Of a stretch of 38,728 nucleotides of DNA, positions 25,135 through 33,739 are shown piece by piece. The DNA comes from CAYVMN01 sp964452575. Lineage in GTDB: Bacteria; Desulfobacterota; DSM-4660; Desulfatiglandales; Desulfatiglandaceae. The notes beneath the pieces were generated by a model. The model saw only the letters and a program-made list of their open reading frames with translations, was not told the origin of the DNA and made no database searches. Numbering within the stretch: position 1 is the first letter of the stretch; each line of letters begins with the position of its first letter. The stretch spans positions 1 to 38,728 of the forward strand of contig CAYVMN010000012.1 in NCBI GenBank assembly GCA_964452575.1, in the 5' to 3' direction. A program made the translations under genes and the position numbers.

Positions 25135-28100
25135 CTACTTTTCGTAACTCTTTACCTTATCATGTAAGTGACGTATCCGGCCGCTCAATTCCTTGCAGAT
25201 GTGGAGTGCTATCTGGGGATATTCCCTCACGATTTCCGTGAATTCCCGTTTGTGCAGGACCAAGAGGTGGGATTCTTCAGAGGTCCTAATGGTGGCTGAG
25301 CGCACAACATCCTCAAATAGCGCCATCTCTCCGAAGTACCCTCCGGCGCGAATACGGTCCAGTTCGATCTCACGAGCTCCTTCTTCCCCTTCCTGGCCCT
25401 TCAGGACGGATACCTCCCCCTTGACCACCAGGTACATGGTATCTCCAGCCTCACCCTCCTTGATAACGGTCTCATCCGGTGGATAAAAGGCCTCTTCCGT
25501 CACCGATGCCACGGCAGCCAGCTCGCTTACCGAAAGGCCTTCAAATATCTCGATTCCTCTTAGGCGTAAGATCTTGTCAGGGATACTGATCTCTTTTTCC
25601 ATCTCTTCCTCCATCACTGCAGAATCGGTACGCTGAGCAACAAGGACGCGTCTGGCCATATGACGAATGTACGGATTTTCCGACTCTCCTTGCCTTTGTA
25701 CAATTCCTATGTCAAGCCCGTCGAGACCGTGGTTGGCCAGCAGATACAGGGTCAGGACAACGGTCACCCAATCATCTTTGGCCAGGAAGTGGGAGTAAAT
25801 AGCCGGCCTATTGGAATCAAATTTGGGCAACTGGAAGCTCTTTCTGCCCACCTTTAGTGTGTCTAAGGGTGTGGAGCCTTCAAGCAAGGGCACCATGATT
25901 CTTGACAGGGATGAATCAATCAGATCGTCCATGGCCTCAAGGCTATTTGCCCGCTGGCGGGCGTTGGTTGAAAAGATGCCCCTCCAGATGAGCCTCATCT
26001 GTCCAGAGCGATCCTCTGTGGCCAAGACCCTAATGACGTTCTCGAGCTCAATAAACCTCTTGTTTTCCAGATGAGCAGTAAGGAGATCCCTCTCTTGGCT
26101 CTCAGGCAATGCCTTTAGGCCTTCTGATTCGGCCAAATAATTATAACACCTCTCCACCTGGTTTCGGGCAAATCGAAAGACGTCTATGTCCTTGATATCC
26201 AAGGATTCCAGAAGATCGAATATCCCCTCTCGCACCTTGCGCCGGGGAATATTGAGGGACTCGATAAGCAACTGGGCATTGTGGTAGGAGGCTCCCTGGA
26301 GTTTGTCTTTTGCACGTTCGTGGACCTCTTCCGAGGGGTCATCCATCATGGAGATCACGGTCCTTATGGCGTCATCCCCGTCGATTTCAAAGGCCTCCAG
26401 GCCGGCCAGGCGCACAGGCTCCGAGGAGTGAGAGAGGTAGGGGAGGGCAACGGCATTAATATCCTCGGCCCCCAGGCGTTTGAGCGCCGCCAAGACATGG
26501 GAGATGACCGAACCGTCCTCTTCCTTATCCAGCAATTCCTTGAGCCTGGAGACATAGGATATCTCGCCGGTTTCCCCTGCGGCAATAACGCCTGCCCTTC
26601 TTTCAGCGCCATCCCCTGAGTCCAGCCAGGAATCAATTATCCCCTTGTATTGCTGGGGAGACTCCTTGAATAGCCCGATTAGTGCATAGGCCTTTACTTC
26701 GGGGTCCTGGCCGCTCTCAAAAATCTCCTTGTTTAAGGATGAGAAAATCCCTGAGGGAACTCGATTGGCGGCCCGAAGAACGGCAATGGCCAGGTCCGGC
26801 CTGCGAGGATCAGCCAGTTCCTTGAATATCCCGGCGGCCTCCTGCCCTATGTTAGAAGAAAGCCTGGAGAGCAAAGCTATTTTTGTCTTTTCATCGTTTT
26901 GCCTGAGGGCCTTCAGGATGTGGGAATCAAGGGTCTCTATCTCCTGCGACTTGAGTAGGTCGGCATACCACAGGCTCTCACTGCCCCGTGCCGCCAGGAA
27001 CGATTCAACCAATTGGGCCTGAATCTTCTTGTCCCTGAAGACATGGCTTATATCTTTTTCTTCAAGGGACTTTAGGTCGAGCAAATTCCTGGATATCAGA
27101 TCCAGAAGAATCCTTGCGTAGGCCTTCTTCAGGAAGAGATCTGTGAGAATCCACCCCCCCACAAAGACCATCGCCACAATTGAGAGATATCTGGGATGGA
27201 ACCATCCCTCAGAGGCCATGATAACCCCTGACCCGACAAGGGTGCCCACCCGCACGACAGTTCCCCTCAAAAAGGGTCTGACCACTGCACGATATGACTC
27301 GGGAAAGAGTCCCATTAAGACAGCACGTGCAGGGTTGTTCATGGTAGTCCTCAATACATTGGTCGATATCCTTGCATACATGGCTGAAACGATGTCAAAC
27401 CGAAGCAAGAAGGCCAGGAAGGCCAGCAGGTAGTTAACAGGGTGAAACATGAGGACAACGGGCAACCCCCAGCGGCCATATACCCTTCCGATAAAGAGGA
27501 GGATTACCAGGCTGATGATATTCATAAAGCCACGGAAGTAGCCAAAGAATGCGAGCATTCCGCTCTGGGTGGCATAGGTTTGATTGACCGCATAATTGAA
27601 CTGATAGTTTATTATTGGTATCACTAGATTAGGGAGAAGGGTTAATAGGAGAAGGATCTTTACAAGCGTGGACTCCTTTAGAAGCGGTACTATCTTCTTG
27701 AACTCATTTATGATATTAGAGCGCTCCTTGGCCTTTTTTTTCTTCTTGTCAGAAAGTAGGAGGTCAGGGAATTTGACCCCCATTCTCTTAACGGTTATGG
27801 CCCCCAAGACCGTGGTCACCAGGTAGGCAAGCATCAGGTTATCCATGGTTATGGCCTTGGCCAGAGACGGGGTCGCGAAACTACCGATGATTCCTCCAAC
27901 GACCCCTCCGGCAGTGACGAGAGGAAACAGGCGCTTCGACTGCCTGGTATTGAAGAGGTCATTTGCCAGATTCCAAAAGACGAGTGTAAGTATGGCCTCA
28001 TATTGGGCCTTCAAGACAAACAGGACCGGATAGATAAGGGGAAAACCGAGCGGCACAACAAACCTGAGGGCTGCGACAGAAACCCCGCAGAACACCAACA

Positions 28101-28359
28101 AATATTCCATCATACGGCTCCCAGGCAGCCTGGCCATGATCCCGGTCAGGAAGGCCATGATGACAAATGTGGAGATAGAGTTTGCCACATATACAATCGG
28201 CAGGTACTCCACCCCGAACCTCTTCAAAAAGGCGGTCTCCGCGAAGTTGTTGAAAAGGATGCTGGAGGTGCGGATGAGGAATAGGAGGAGTGCGGTCCAG
28301 AAAAAGAGTGTGATTTCTTCCTCATAGATGTTGAGCCATTTGCCCACATTCTTGAGCAT
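25135..28359 (-). CDS. Nucleotide-transporter-like membrane protein fused to HEAT repeats and a cNMP-binding domain
   Basis: A 1074-residue three-part protein. Residues 1 to about 430 have about 12 membrane segments and resemble ATP/ADP-translocase (NTT/MFS-like) proteins. Residues about 460-900 are helical HEAT-type repeats (IAAGETGEISYVSRLKELLD, ALKRLGAEDINAVALPYLSH). Residues about 940-1070 are a cyclic-nucleotide-binding domain with IKEGEAGDTMYLVVKGEVSVL and the phosphate-binding cassette GGYFGEMALF..RSATIRT, which retains the key Arg. It sits in the inner membrane with both added domains probably cytosolic. The substrate and ligand are not known. A TTGACA/TAATTT promoter lies just upstream. 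Confidence 0.78.
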   Translation of the reverse strand: MLKNVGKWLNIYEEEITLFFWTALLLFLIRTSSILFNNFAETAFLKRFGVEYLPIVYVANSISTFVIMAFLTGIMARLPGSRMMEYLLVFCGVSVAALRFVVPLGFPLIYPVLFVLKAQYEAILTLVFWNLANDLFNTRQSKRLFPLVTAGGVVGGIIGSFATPSLAKAITMDNLMLAYLVTTVLGAITVKRMGVKFPDLLLSDKKKKKAKERSNIINEFKKIVPLLKESTLVKILLLLTLLPNLVIPIINYQFNYAVNQTYATQSGMLAFFGYFRGFMNIISLVILLFIGRVYGRWGLPVVLMFHPVNYLLAFLAFLLRFDIVSAMYARISTNVLRTTMNNPARAVLMGLFPESYRAVVRPFLRGTVVRVGTLVGSGVIMASEGWFHPRYLSIVAMVFVGGWILTDLFLKKAYARILLDLISRNLLDLKSLEEKDISHVFRDKKIQAQLVESFLAARGSESLWYADLLKSQEIETLDSHILKALRQNDEKTKIALLSRLSSNIGQEAAGIFKELADPRRPDLAIAVLRAANRVPSGIFSSLNKEIFESGQDPEVKAYALIGLFKESPQQYKGIIDSWLDSGDGAERRAGVIAAGETGEISYVSRLKELLDKEEDGSVISHVLAALKRLGAEDINAVALPYLSHSSEPVRLAGLEAFEIDGDDAIRTVISMMDDPSEEVHERAKDKLQGASYHNAQLLIESLNIPRRKVREGIFDLLESLDIKDIDVFRFARNQVERCYNYLAESEGLKALPESQERDLLTAHLENKRFIELENVIRVLATEDRSGQMRLIWRGIFSTNARQRANSLEAMDDLIDSSLSRIMVPLLEGSTPLDTLKVGRKSFQLPKFDSNRPAIYSHFLAKDDWVTVVLTLYLLANHGLDGLDIGIVQRQGESENPYIRHMARRVLVAQRTDSAVMEEEMEKEISIPDKILRLRGIEIFEGLSVSELAAVASVTEEAFYPPDETVIKEGEAGDTMYLVVKGEVSVLKGQEGEEGAREIELDRIRAGGYFGEMALFEDVVRSATIRTSEESHLLVLHKREFTEIVREYPQIALHICKELSGRIRHLHDKVKSYEK

Positions 28360-28412
28360 GTGCTTCCCCCTCTGGCTGGTATGAAGGGATTAACCGGACA
28401 TCTTTCGAGGCT

Positions 28413-28441
28413 AAATTAGCTGTTAGCTCGCAGGGTGTCAA
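28413..28441 (-). promoter_or_regulatory. Sigma-70 promoter for the transporter/HEAT/cNMP gene
   Basis: TTGACA (28441-28436), 17 bases, TAATTT (28418-28413) on the minus strand. Predicted start is near 28406, 47 bases before the ATG. GGCTAAA and TTTAGCC form an imperfectly spaced inverted repeat around it. Confidence 0.5.
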
Positions 28442-28467
28442 TATTTTTTAGCCTCTCTTTCCATCTC

Positions 28468-28746
28468 TTATTTTCCACCCGGAAATAATATCATCCAAAG
28501 TCCCAGCAGGATGAACATCGCCCCTGCCCCTGCCTTGATATAGGTCGTTGGGACTACCTTACTTACCAAAGAGCCAAAGAGCACTGCCAGGAGGGAGGTC
28601 AAGACAAGGGCCCCGGCAGATCCAAGGAACACGGCAAGCCGTGATTTATTGTCCGCAGCAAAGCAAAAGGTCGCCAGTTGCGTCTTATCTCCCAGTTCGG
28701 CAAGGAATATCATGGCAAAGGTCGAAAGTAGAACCTTGAGGTCCAT
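28468..28746 (-). CDS. Half-size GDT1/TMEM165 (UPF0016) family cation transporter
   Basis: A 92-residue membrane protein with about three helices and one copy of the family signature ELGDKTQ (17-23). Eukaryotic TMEM165/Gdt1 and bacterial MntX/Mnx-type members transport Mn2+ or Ca2+ and normally have two such repeats in about 190-200 residues. Here only one repeat is encoded and no second copy is adjacent, so it probably works as a homodimer or with a partner elsewhere. GGGGGA precedes the ATG. It lies 41 bases after zraR on the same strand. The ion specificity is not known. Confidence 0.8.
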   Translation of the reverse strand: MDLKVLLSTFAMIFLAELGDKTQLATFCFAADNKSRLAVFLGSAGALVLTSLLAVLFGSLVSKVVPTTYIKAGAGAMFILLGLWMILFPGGK

Positions 28747-28787
28747 GGCCTATCCCCCTTTGTACGGCTCCAGGCGCCTCGGCACAA

Positions 28788-30158
28788 TCACGACATTACC
28801 CCGTATTTCTTGAGTCTCTTATGAAGGGTCCTACGGGTGATTCCTAGGCGCCTCGCGGCCTCACTCTTGTTGCCCCCTGAGGCCTCCAGGGTCTTCAATA
28901 TGGTAGCCTTTTCCACTTCATCCAGGGGCAAATCCCCAGGCATGTCCTTTTCCGCGGCAGGCCATTTTCCTTGAAGATCTTTCTCCTTTAGTACCATCGG
29001 CAGGTCTTCTTCATCCAGGTATTCGCCCTTGGACAGGACAACCGCCCTCTCAATGGCATTCATCAGCTCACGGACATTGCCCGGCCACTCATATCTGAGG
29101 AGGCGATCCATGGCATGGGGAGTGAGCCCCTTTATGTGCTTGTGGTTTTTCTCGGCAAAGATATCCAGGAAGTGCTGGGCCAGTAAAGGAATATCTTCCT
29201 TCCTCTCCCTCAAAGGGGGCACATCCAGGGTCACCACATTAAGGCGATAGTAGAGGTCTTCTCGAAATCGCCCGTTCTCGATCTCCTTAATCAGGGCCTT
29301 GTTGGTAGCGGTTATTACCCTTACGTCTACGGAAATGACATCCTCGCCTCCTACGCGGGTAATCTCCCTCTCCTGAAGAACACGCAGTAACTTGACCTGC
29401 ATGGCCAACGACATCTCACTCACCTCATCCAGGAAGAGGGTCCCGCCGTCGGCCAAAAGAAATCGACCTTCCTTTCTACGATAGGCCCCTGTGAAGGCCC
29501 CCTTCTCATGACCGAAGAGTTCAGACTCAAGGAGGGTTTCGGTCAAGGCCGCACAGTTAATTTTTATGAACGGACCTGTCTTTCTGGGGCTGTTGAAATG
29601 GATGGCGCCTGCAATCAGTTCCTTTCCTGAGCCCGACTCCCCGGTGATCAGGACTGTCGCCTCGGTGGGGGCCACTTGTGCCACGGTGTCTAGGAGTTTC
29701 ACCATGGCTGGACTACGCCCGATAATATTCCTTTGGTCGAAATGGGAGCCCAGGGTCTCTCGCAATATGCGATTTTCCTCCTTCAAGTGGCTATGGTCCA
29801 TGGCCCGTTCCATTGCAAGGCGCAGTTCGTCAAAATCAAGGGGTTTTGTGAGGTAGTCATAGGCTCCCTTCTTGAGGGCCTTTACAGCGGTGTCCACCGA
29901 GGAGTAGGCTGTCATGATAATGACCGGTATGGCCGGGTTATAGGCCTTGATCTTTGCGAGGGCTTCAAGCCCTGAGACCTTTATCATACGCATGTCCATA
30001 AGGATAAGGTCATAGGGCCCCCCGTGAACCATCTGGATGGCGGTATCGCCATCATCGGCCTCGCTGATCTCATATCCCCAACCTGAGACAAGCTTCCGCA
30101 GCATGGTACGATGGGCCTGGTCGTCATCCACTACTAAGACTGTACCTATGGGTTTCAT
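28788..30158 (-). CDS. zraR: Sigma-54-dependent response regulator, ZraR/AtoC type
   Basis: About 456 residues in three domains. The receiver has DDD near 11-13 and the phosphorylated Asp55 (LILMDMRM). The AAA+ domain has Walker A GESGSGKE, the sigma-54 contact GAFTGA and DGGTLFLDEVSEM. The C-terminal Fis-type helix-turn-helix has NKSEAARRLGITRRTLHKRL. It should bind enhancers and open sigma-54 promoters; both a divergent zraP promoter and a promoter for its own operon are seen. The ATG at 30158 (GAGAGG ten bases upstream) is preferred over a TTG at 30176. It starts 14 bases after the kinase stop. Confidence 0.92.
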   Translation of the reverse strand: MKPIGTVLVVDDDQAHRTMLRKLVSGWGYEISEADDGDTAIQMVHGGPYDLILMDMRMIKVSGLEALAKIKAYNPAIPVIIMTAYSSVDTAVKALKKGAYDYLTKPLDFDELRLAMERAMDHSHLKEENRILRETLGSHFDQRNIIGRSPAMVKLLDTVAQVAPTEATVLITGESGSGKELIAGAIHFNSPRKTGPFIKINCAALTETLLESELFGHEKGAFTGAYRRKEGRFLLADGGTLFLDEVSEMSLAMQVKLLRVLQEREITRVGGEDVISVDVRVITATNKALIKEIENGRFREDLYYRLNVVTLDVPPLRERKEDIPLLAQHFLDIFAEKNHKHIKGLTPHAMDRLLRYEWPGNVRELMNAIERAVVLSKGEYLDEEDLPMVLKEKDLQGKWPAAEKDMPGDLPLDEVEKATILKTLEASGGNKSEAARRLGITRRTLHKRLKKYGVMS

Positions 30159-30172
30159 GGCACTCAAACCTC

Positions 30173-31942
30173 TCAAGAAGACGGTAGGGTAATGGTAACA
30201 GTGGTTCCCTCTCCAGGACTGCTCTTTACAGCCACTTTGCCCCCATGAGATTCAACGATCTTGAGGACTATGGCAAGCCCTAAACCGGTCCCAGATGATT
30301 TTGAGGTGAAATAGGGATCAAATATGTTCGGCAGGTCTTCCTCTCTGATCCCCATGCCTGTGTCGGAGACGGTGATCAGGATATCCCTTTCCCCTGCTTC
30401 CCTTTGCACCCTCACGGAAAGGGTTCCACCCCTTCCCATGGCCTCTATGGAGTTCAAGTATAAATTAAGTAATACTTGTTTGAATCTATCTGGATCGATC
30501 ATAACTTCGTTTATTTCAGGGGAGATATCAGTATGGATCCCTATGCCTTTCTTATGGGCGTCTCCTTCAATCAGCCTGATCGAATGTTGGATCAGGCTGG
30601 GGAGGGACGTGGGTCTTTCTTGAATACTCATCGGGCTGGCGAAGTCTAGAAGTTGACTTATGACCCTGTTGAGTCTTTCCACCTCCTGTATCATTACCTC
30701 GGCCGTCTTTTGGTCCTCGGGGACCTGCCGATATCTTTCTTTGAAATAGGTGGCAAAACCCTTTATAGAACTTAAGGGATTACGAATCTCATGGGCAACC
30801 CCGGCGGCAAGCCTGCCTATGGATGCCAGACGCTGACTCCTTAGAACCTCTGTCTTGAGCTGCCTGATCTGGGTCAGATCCCTAAAAAGTACCACGTACC
30901 CCAGAAATCCCCCATATTCCTCTTCGAGCAAGGTGGCAATCACTTCCAGGGGGATGGTTTCCCCCCCTTTAACAGGACAATCCATTTCCCTTTCAACGAC
31001 TCCCTTGGTCGTCTTCGCTCGGTCTGTGAGTTCCCGGAGGGGTTTTGGTAGGACCTGATCGTACATCTTCCAGAGGACCTCAGCGGATGGGAGTTTCAGT
31101 ATCGACTCTGCGGTCTGATTAAAGGAGGCGATCTTCCCATCTATATCAATTGCCACAAGACCCATTGGCATATTCTCCACCAGGTTGTCGGAAAAGGCCT
31201 TGAGTCTGTAAAGGGAGGTCTTTGTCGACCTATACGCCTGGGCCAGAAAGAGTGAAACGATGCCTGCAAAGCCGATTAACAGGAATGCGAGCCCCATTAT
31301 CACCGATTGACGCACATCTTCTTTTCTTGCAGCCTCTACAGGTCCCATATCCAGTCCTACGAAAATGACTTGGCCAGGCCGGTATGAGGCACCTGAACGG
31401 GTCATATGCGGCCGGCACCAGTCATCTGCCATGATTCTTCTACGATGCATTTCTCCATGATTCATTGGATCATGTCCGCGTGTGGGTGCAAATTGCCTGA
31501 ACACCTCGAATATCTTGGAACCCTCCAGGCCAGATACCTGGCGCCATTTCACATCTTGAGATCTGGAGAGCCTCTCGAGGTCGAGGCCGATTCCGTGGCT
31601 GTCCCCGATCTTCGATGGATCACTATGCGCCAGTATTCTTCCCCTAGAGTCTGTAACCATAAGGTACTTGATGTCTGGCTGCTGTGCGGTTTCCCTGAGC
31701 AGTCTCTGGACCTGAGATCCTCCCCAGCTCATCCCCATCATACCGGTCCTGGCACCCGCCTCGAATGACCTTATCAGGGCAGCCCCCTTCTCCAGGAGCA
31801 GCCTTGTAGTACTTTCCTTTTGGCGGTTTATGTTAGCAAGGGTCATAAAGACAAAGAGAGGTACCAGCACCAAGACCGCCCCAAGGATGATCCAGGGTGA
31901 GATTCCAACCCACCAATTCGTTTTCGCGTTAGCCTTTCTCAT
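30173..31942 (-). CDS. zraS: Membrane sensor histidine kinase, ZraS type
   Basis: About 590 residues. Membrane helices at about 16-35 and 213-236 flank a periplasmic sensor of about 175 residues (about 36-212). The sensor contains a His/Met/Cys-rich stretch (about 155-181, with HDPMNHGEMHRRR and CRPHM) that could bind metal. A PAS domain follows, then HisKA with AHEIRNPL (phosphorylated His near 384), then HATPase motifs LYLNSIEAMG, DTGMGI and GTGLGLAIV. It should phosphorylate the adjacent regulator. E. coli ZraS answers zinc/envelope stress; the Met/Cys content also allows copper. The start codon is ATG, with a GTG one codon earlier, and a sigma-54 site lies 18 bases upstream. Confidence 0.9.
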   Translation of the reverse strand: MRKANAKTNWWVGISPWIILGAVLVLVPLFVFMTLANINRQKESTTRLLLEKGAALIRSFEAGARTGMMGMSWGGSQVQRLLRETAQQPDIKYLMVTDSRGRILAHSDPSKIGDSHGIGLDLERLSRSQDVKWRQVSGLEGSKIFEVFRQFAPTRGHDPMNHGEMHRRRIMADDWCRPHMTRSGASYRPGQVIFVGLDMGPVEAARKEDVRQSVIMGLAFLLIGFAGIVSLFLAQAYRSTKTSLYRLKAFSDNLVENMPMGLVAIDIDGKIASFNQTAESILKLPSAEVLWKMYDQVLPKPLRELTDRAKTTKGVVEREMDCPVKGGETIPLEVIATLLEEEYGGFLGYVVLFRDLTQIRQLKTEVLRSQRLASIGRLAAGVAHEIRNPLSSIKGFATYFKERYRQVPEDQKTAEVMIQEVERLNRVISQLLDFASPMSIQERPTSLPSLIQHSIRLIEGDAHKKGIGIHTDISPEINEVMIDPDRFKQVLLNLYLNSIEAMGRGGTLSVRVQREAGERDILITVSDTGMGIREEDLPNIFDPYFTSKSSGTGLGLAIVLKIVESHGGKVAVKSSPGEGTTVTITLPSS

Positions 31943-31959
31943 CACTCCCTAAAATCCAG

Positions 31960-31975
31960 AGCAAGATGCATACCA
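31960..31975 (-). promoter_or_regulatory. Candidate sigma-54 promoter for zraSR
   Basis: The minus strand reads TGGTATGCATCTTGCT: GG and GC with the required 10-base gap and a perfect TTGCT, but TGGTAT instead of TGGCAC. The predicted start near 31949 would leave only a 7-base leader, which is short. Autoregulation by ZraR is known in E. coli. Confidence 0.4.
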
Positions 31976-32083
31976 ACCTCCAATTAACCCTCCCCCCCAC
32001 CTTGCGCCCTGAACCGTCCTGGGGGCCTCCTGAAAATACCGCCTCTAATTTCAGATCAAATCAATGCCAGCTGATCCAACTCC

Positions 32084-32132
32084 TGGATACATTCTATCCA
32101 ACTGGATACTGATTCTGCATACCAAGTATCCA
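32084..32132. promoter_or_regulatory. Two inverted repeats, candidate ZraR enhancer sites
   Basis: TGGATA-N5-TATCCA (32084-32100) and TGGATACT-N14-AGTATCCA (32103-32132) share the half-site TGGATA. They lie about 140-165 bases from the predicted start of zraP and about 143-168 from that of zraSR, normal enhancer distance for a sigma-54 activator. The rest of the 345-base interval between zraS and zraP holds only the two promoters. Confidence 0.55.
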
Positions 32133-32229
32133 TCTTCTTTGACCCCATTTCAACAAAATAGACTCAAAAGCAATTCTTGAACTTGAATAAGCGAGCAATC
32201 TCAATAAGTTATATACCAAATAACCGGTT

Positions 32230-32245
32230 TGGCACAGCCCTTGCT
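32230..32245 (+). promoter_or_regulatory. Sigma-54 promoter for zraP
   Basis: TGGCAC-N5-TTGCT is a perfect -24/-12 element. Predicted start near 32256, about 35 bases before the zraP GTG. Confidence 0.8.
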
Positions 32246-32290
32246 GATAAGAAGGCAAAAAACACTATCTCATAAAAGGAGGATTTTGAC

Positions 32291-32758
32291 GTGAAAAAAC
32301 TACTGGCAATTTTGGGAGGAATCGTGTTGGTCGCCGCCGTGGCCTATCCGGTCTCTGCCTGGGGACCAGGATGGGGGAGGGGACCCCATATGGGATACGG
32401 CGGCCCTGGTTTCTGTGGGGCCTATGATAGGGGATATGATAGGATGACCGAGACCCAGCGTTCTCAATTGGATAATCTCTATCAAGGTTTCTACGATAGG
32501 ACGGCTCAACTCAGAAATCAGATCTGGACAAAGGCCGGTGAGCTCGATACACTTCTTGGGACATCCAACCCCGATCCTGAGAGGGTGAAGGCCCTTCAGA
32601 GGGAGATCAGCGAATTGAAGGGCAAGATGGCTCAAGAAGAGATCAATCTGGAGCTTGAGGCCCGAAAGATCCAGCCTCAGGGGGGCTATTTTGCTGGCCA
32701 GGGAAGGTACCGCATGGGGTACAGTGGCGGTTATGGCCGGGGCGGATGCTGGAACTAA
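32291..32758 (+). CDS. zraP: Periplasmic ZraP-like metal-stress protein
   Basis: A 155-residue protein with a signal peptide (residues 1-23, cleavage after VSA). After a Gly/Trp-rich segment (WGPGWGRGPHMGYGGPGFCG), a helical region runs from about 55 to 130 (MTETQRSQLDNLYQGFYD..LRNQIWTKAGELDTLL..REISELKGKMAQEEINLELEARK). A Gly/Tyr tail ends in GRGGCWN. This matches the ZraP/CpxP-type periplasmic chaperone family, where E. coli ZraP binds zinc and dampens ZraS. The start is GTG with AGGAGG eight bases upstream. It lies divergent from zraSR, behind a perfect sigma-54 promoter. Confidence 0.88.
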   Translation: MKKLLAILGGIVLVAAVAYPVSAWGPGWGRGPHMGYGGPGFCGAYDRGYDRMTETQRSQLDNLYQGFYDRTAQLRNQIWTKAGELDTLLGTSNPDPERVKALQREISELKGKMAQEEINLELEARKIQPQGGYFAGQGRYRMGYSGGYGRGGCWN

Positions 32759-32768
32759 TTTCTAGACA

Positions 32769-32792
32769 GGGGGCGGGTGAGTGCCCGCCCCC
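32769..32792 (+). terminator. Strong hairpin between convergent zraP and prmC
   Basis: GGGGGCGGG and CCCGCCCCC form a perfect 9-bp stem with a 6-base loop, 11 bases after the zraP stop and 18 bases after the prmC stop on the other strand. Only TTG follows the stem, so it is a strong hairpin but a weak classical terminator. Confidence 0.6.
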
Positions 32793-32809
32793 TTGCCCTG
32801 AAAGACACG

Positions 32810-33718
32810 TTAGTCATTTTTGTGAATCTTGGCCTTGCCTTTCTGGGCCAATACCACCCTGTATTGATGGCTATAGTCCTTGACACGTTCCTTTTGGCCA
32901 TACCCCCTGATCTGACCTGTAATTTCAAGGGCCTCTTGCGTCTGATCCGGCGCCATCTCCACTATTAGCCATCCCCCTTCCTTCAGGTAATCGATTCCTT
33001 CCTTGAGGATCTTTTCGATGTAATACATCCCCCCCTTTCCGCCATCTAAGGCCTGTCGGGGTTCGTAATCGCGCACCTCCGGGGGCAGCTGACTGAAGTC
33101 CTCCGAGGCAATATAAGGGGGATTGGACAAAATGATATCAAAGGCGATTGGGCAATCTGAAAAGGGTTCCCATAGGTCTCCTTGTATAAACTCTATCCGT
33201 TCTGATACCCCATGTCTTTCTGAATTGAGCCGAGCCACCTCCAGGGCCCCGGCCGATATGTCTGTTGCCCACAGGTCAACTTCTTCAAGTTCTTTGGCCA
33301 CCGAGATGGCCACTGCCCCACATCCTGTCCCCAGGTCCAGGACCTTTGAGTCCCCATTTCGAGACACCTGCGGGCCTTTCATCCTCGCAAGGGCCTGCTC
33401 TACCAGGAGTTCGGTCTCAGGTCTCGGAATCAAGACCTCAGAGTTCACCATGAACTCCAGTGACCAGAACTCCTGCAGCCCGGTAATATACTGCAAAGGC
33501 TCTCTAAGGGACCGTCTCCTGATCACGGAACGATACCCTGAGATCTCTTCTTCGGTCAAAGGCTGGTCAAGATTGAGATAGAGGTGCAGTCTGTCAACCT
33601 TCAGCAGGTGGGCCAGAAGGACTTCAGCGTCGAGTCGGGAGTTGTAGATCTCCTTCTGCTTCAGGTAGTCGGTGGCGGTCTCCAAGAGCTCTTTTACTTT
33701 CCAGGACTTCCTCTTCAT
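32810..33718 (-). CDS. prmC: Release-factor glutamine methyltransferase
   Basis: A 302-residue SAM-dependent methyltransferase that methylates the Gln of the GGQ motif in release factors. The N-terminal helical domain is followed by the EFWSLEFMVNSEVLIPRPETE strand, the SAM loop VLDLGTGCGAVAISVAKE, and the catalytic NPPY (SNPPYIASEDF). Normal length. It follows prfA by 21 bases, the usual pairing of enzyme and substrate gene. Confidence 0.95.
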   Translation of the reverse strand: MKRKSWKVKELLETATDYLKQKEIYNSRLDAEVLLAHLLKVDRLHLYLNLDQPLTEEEISGYRSVIRRRSLREPLQYITGLQEFWSLEFMVNSEVLIPRPETELLVEQALARMKGPQVSRNGDSKVLDLGTGCGAVAISVAKELEEVDLWATDISAGALEVARLNSERHGVSERIEFIQGDLWEPFSDCPIAFDIILSNPPYIASEDFSQLPPEVRDYEPRQALDGGKGGMYYIEKILKEGIDYLKEGGWLIVEMAPDQTQEALEITGQIRGYGQKERVKDYSHQYRVVLAQKGKAKIHKND

Positions 33719-33739
33719 TTGGAAACAGGCAATAACCGG

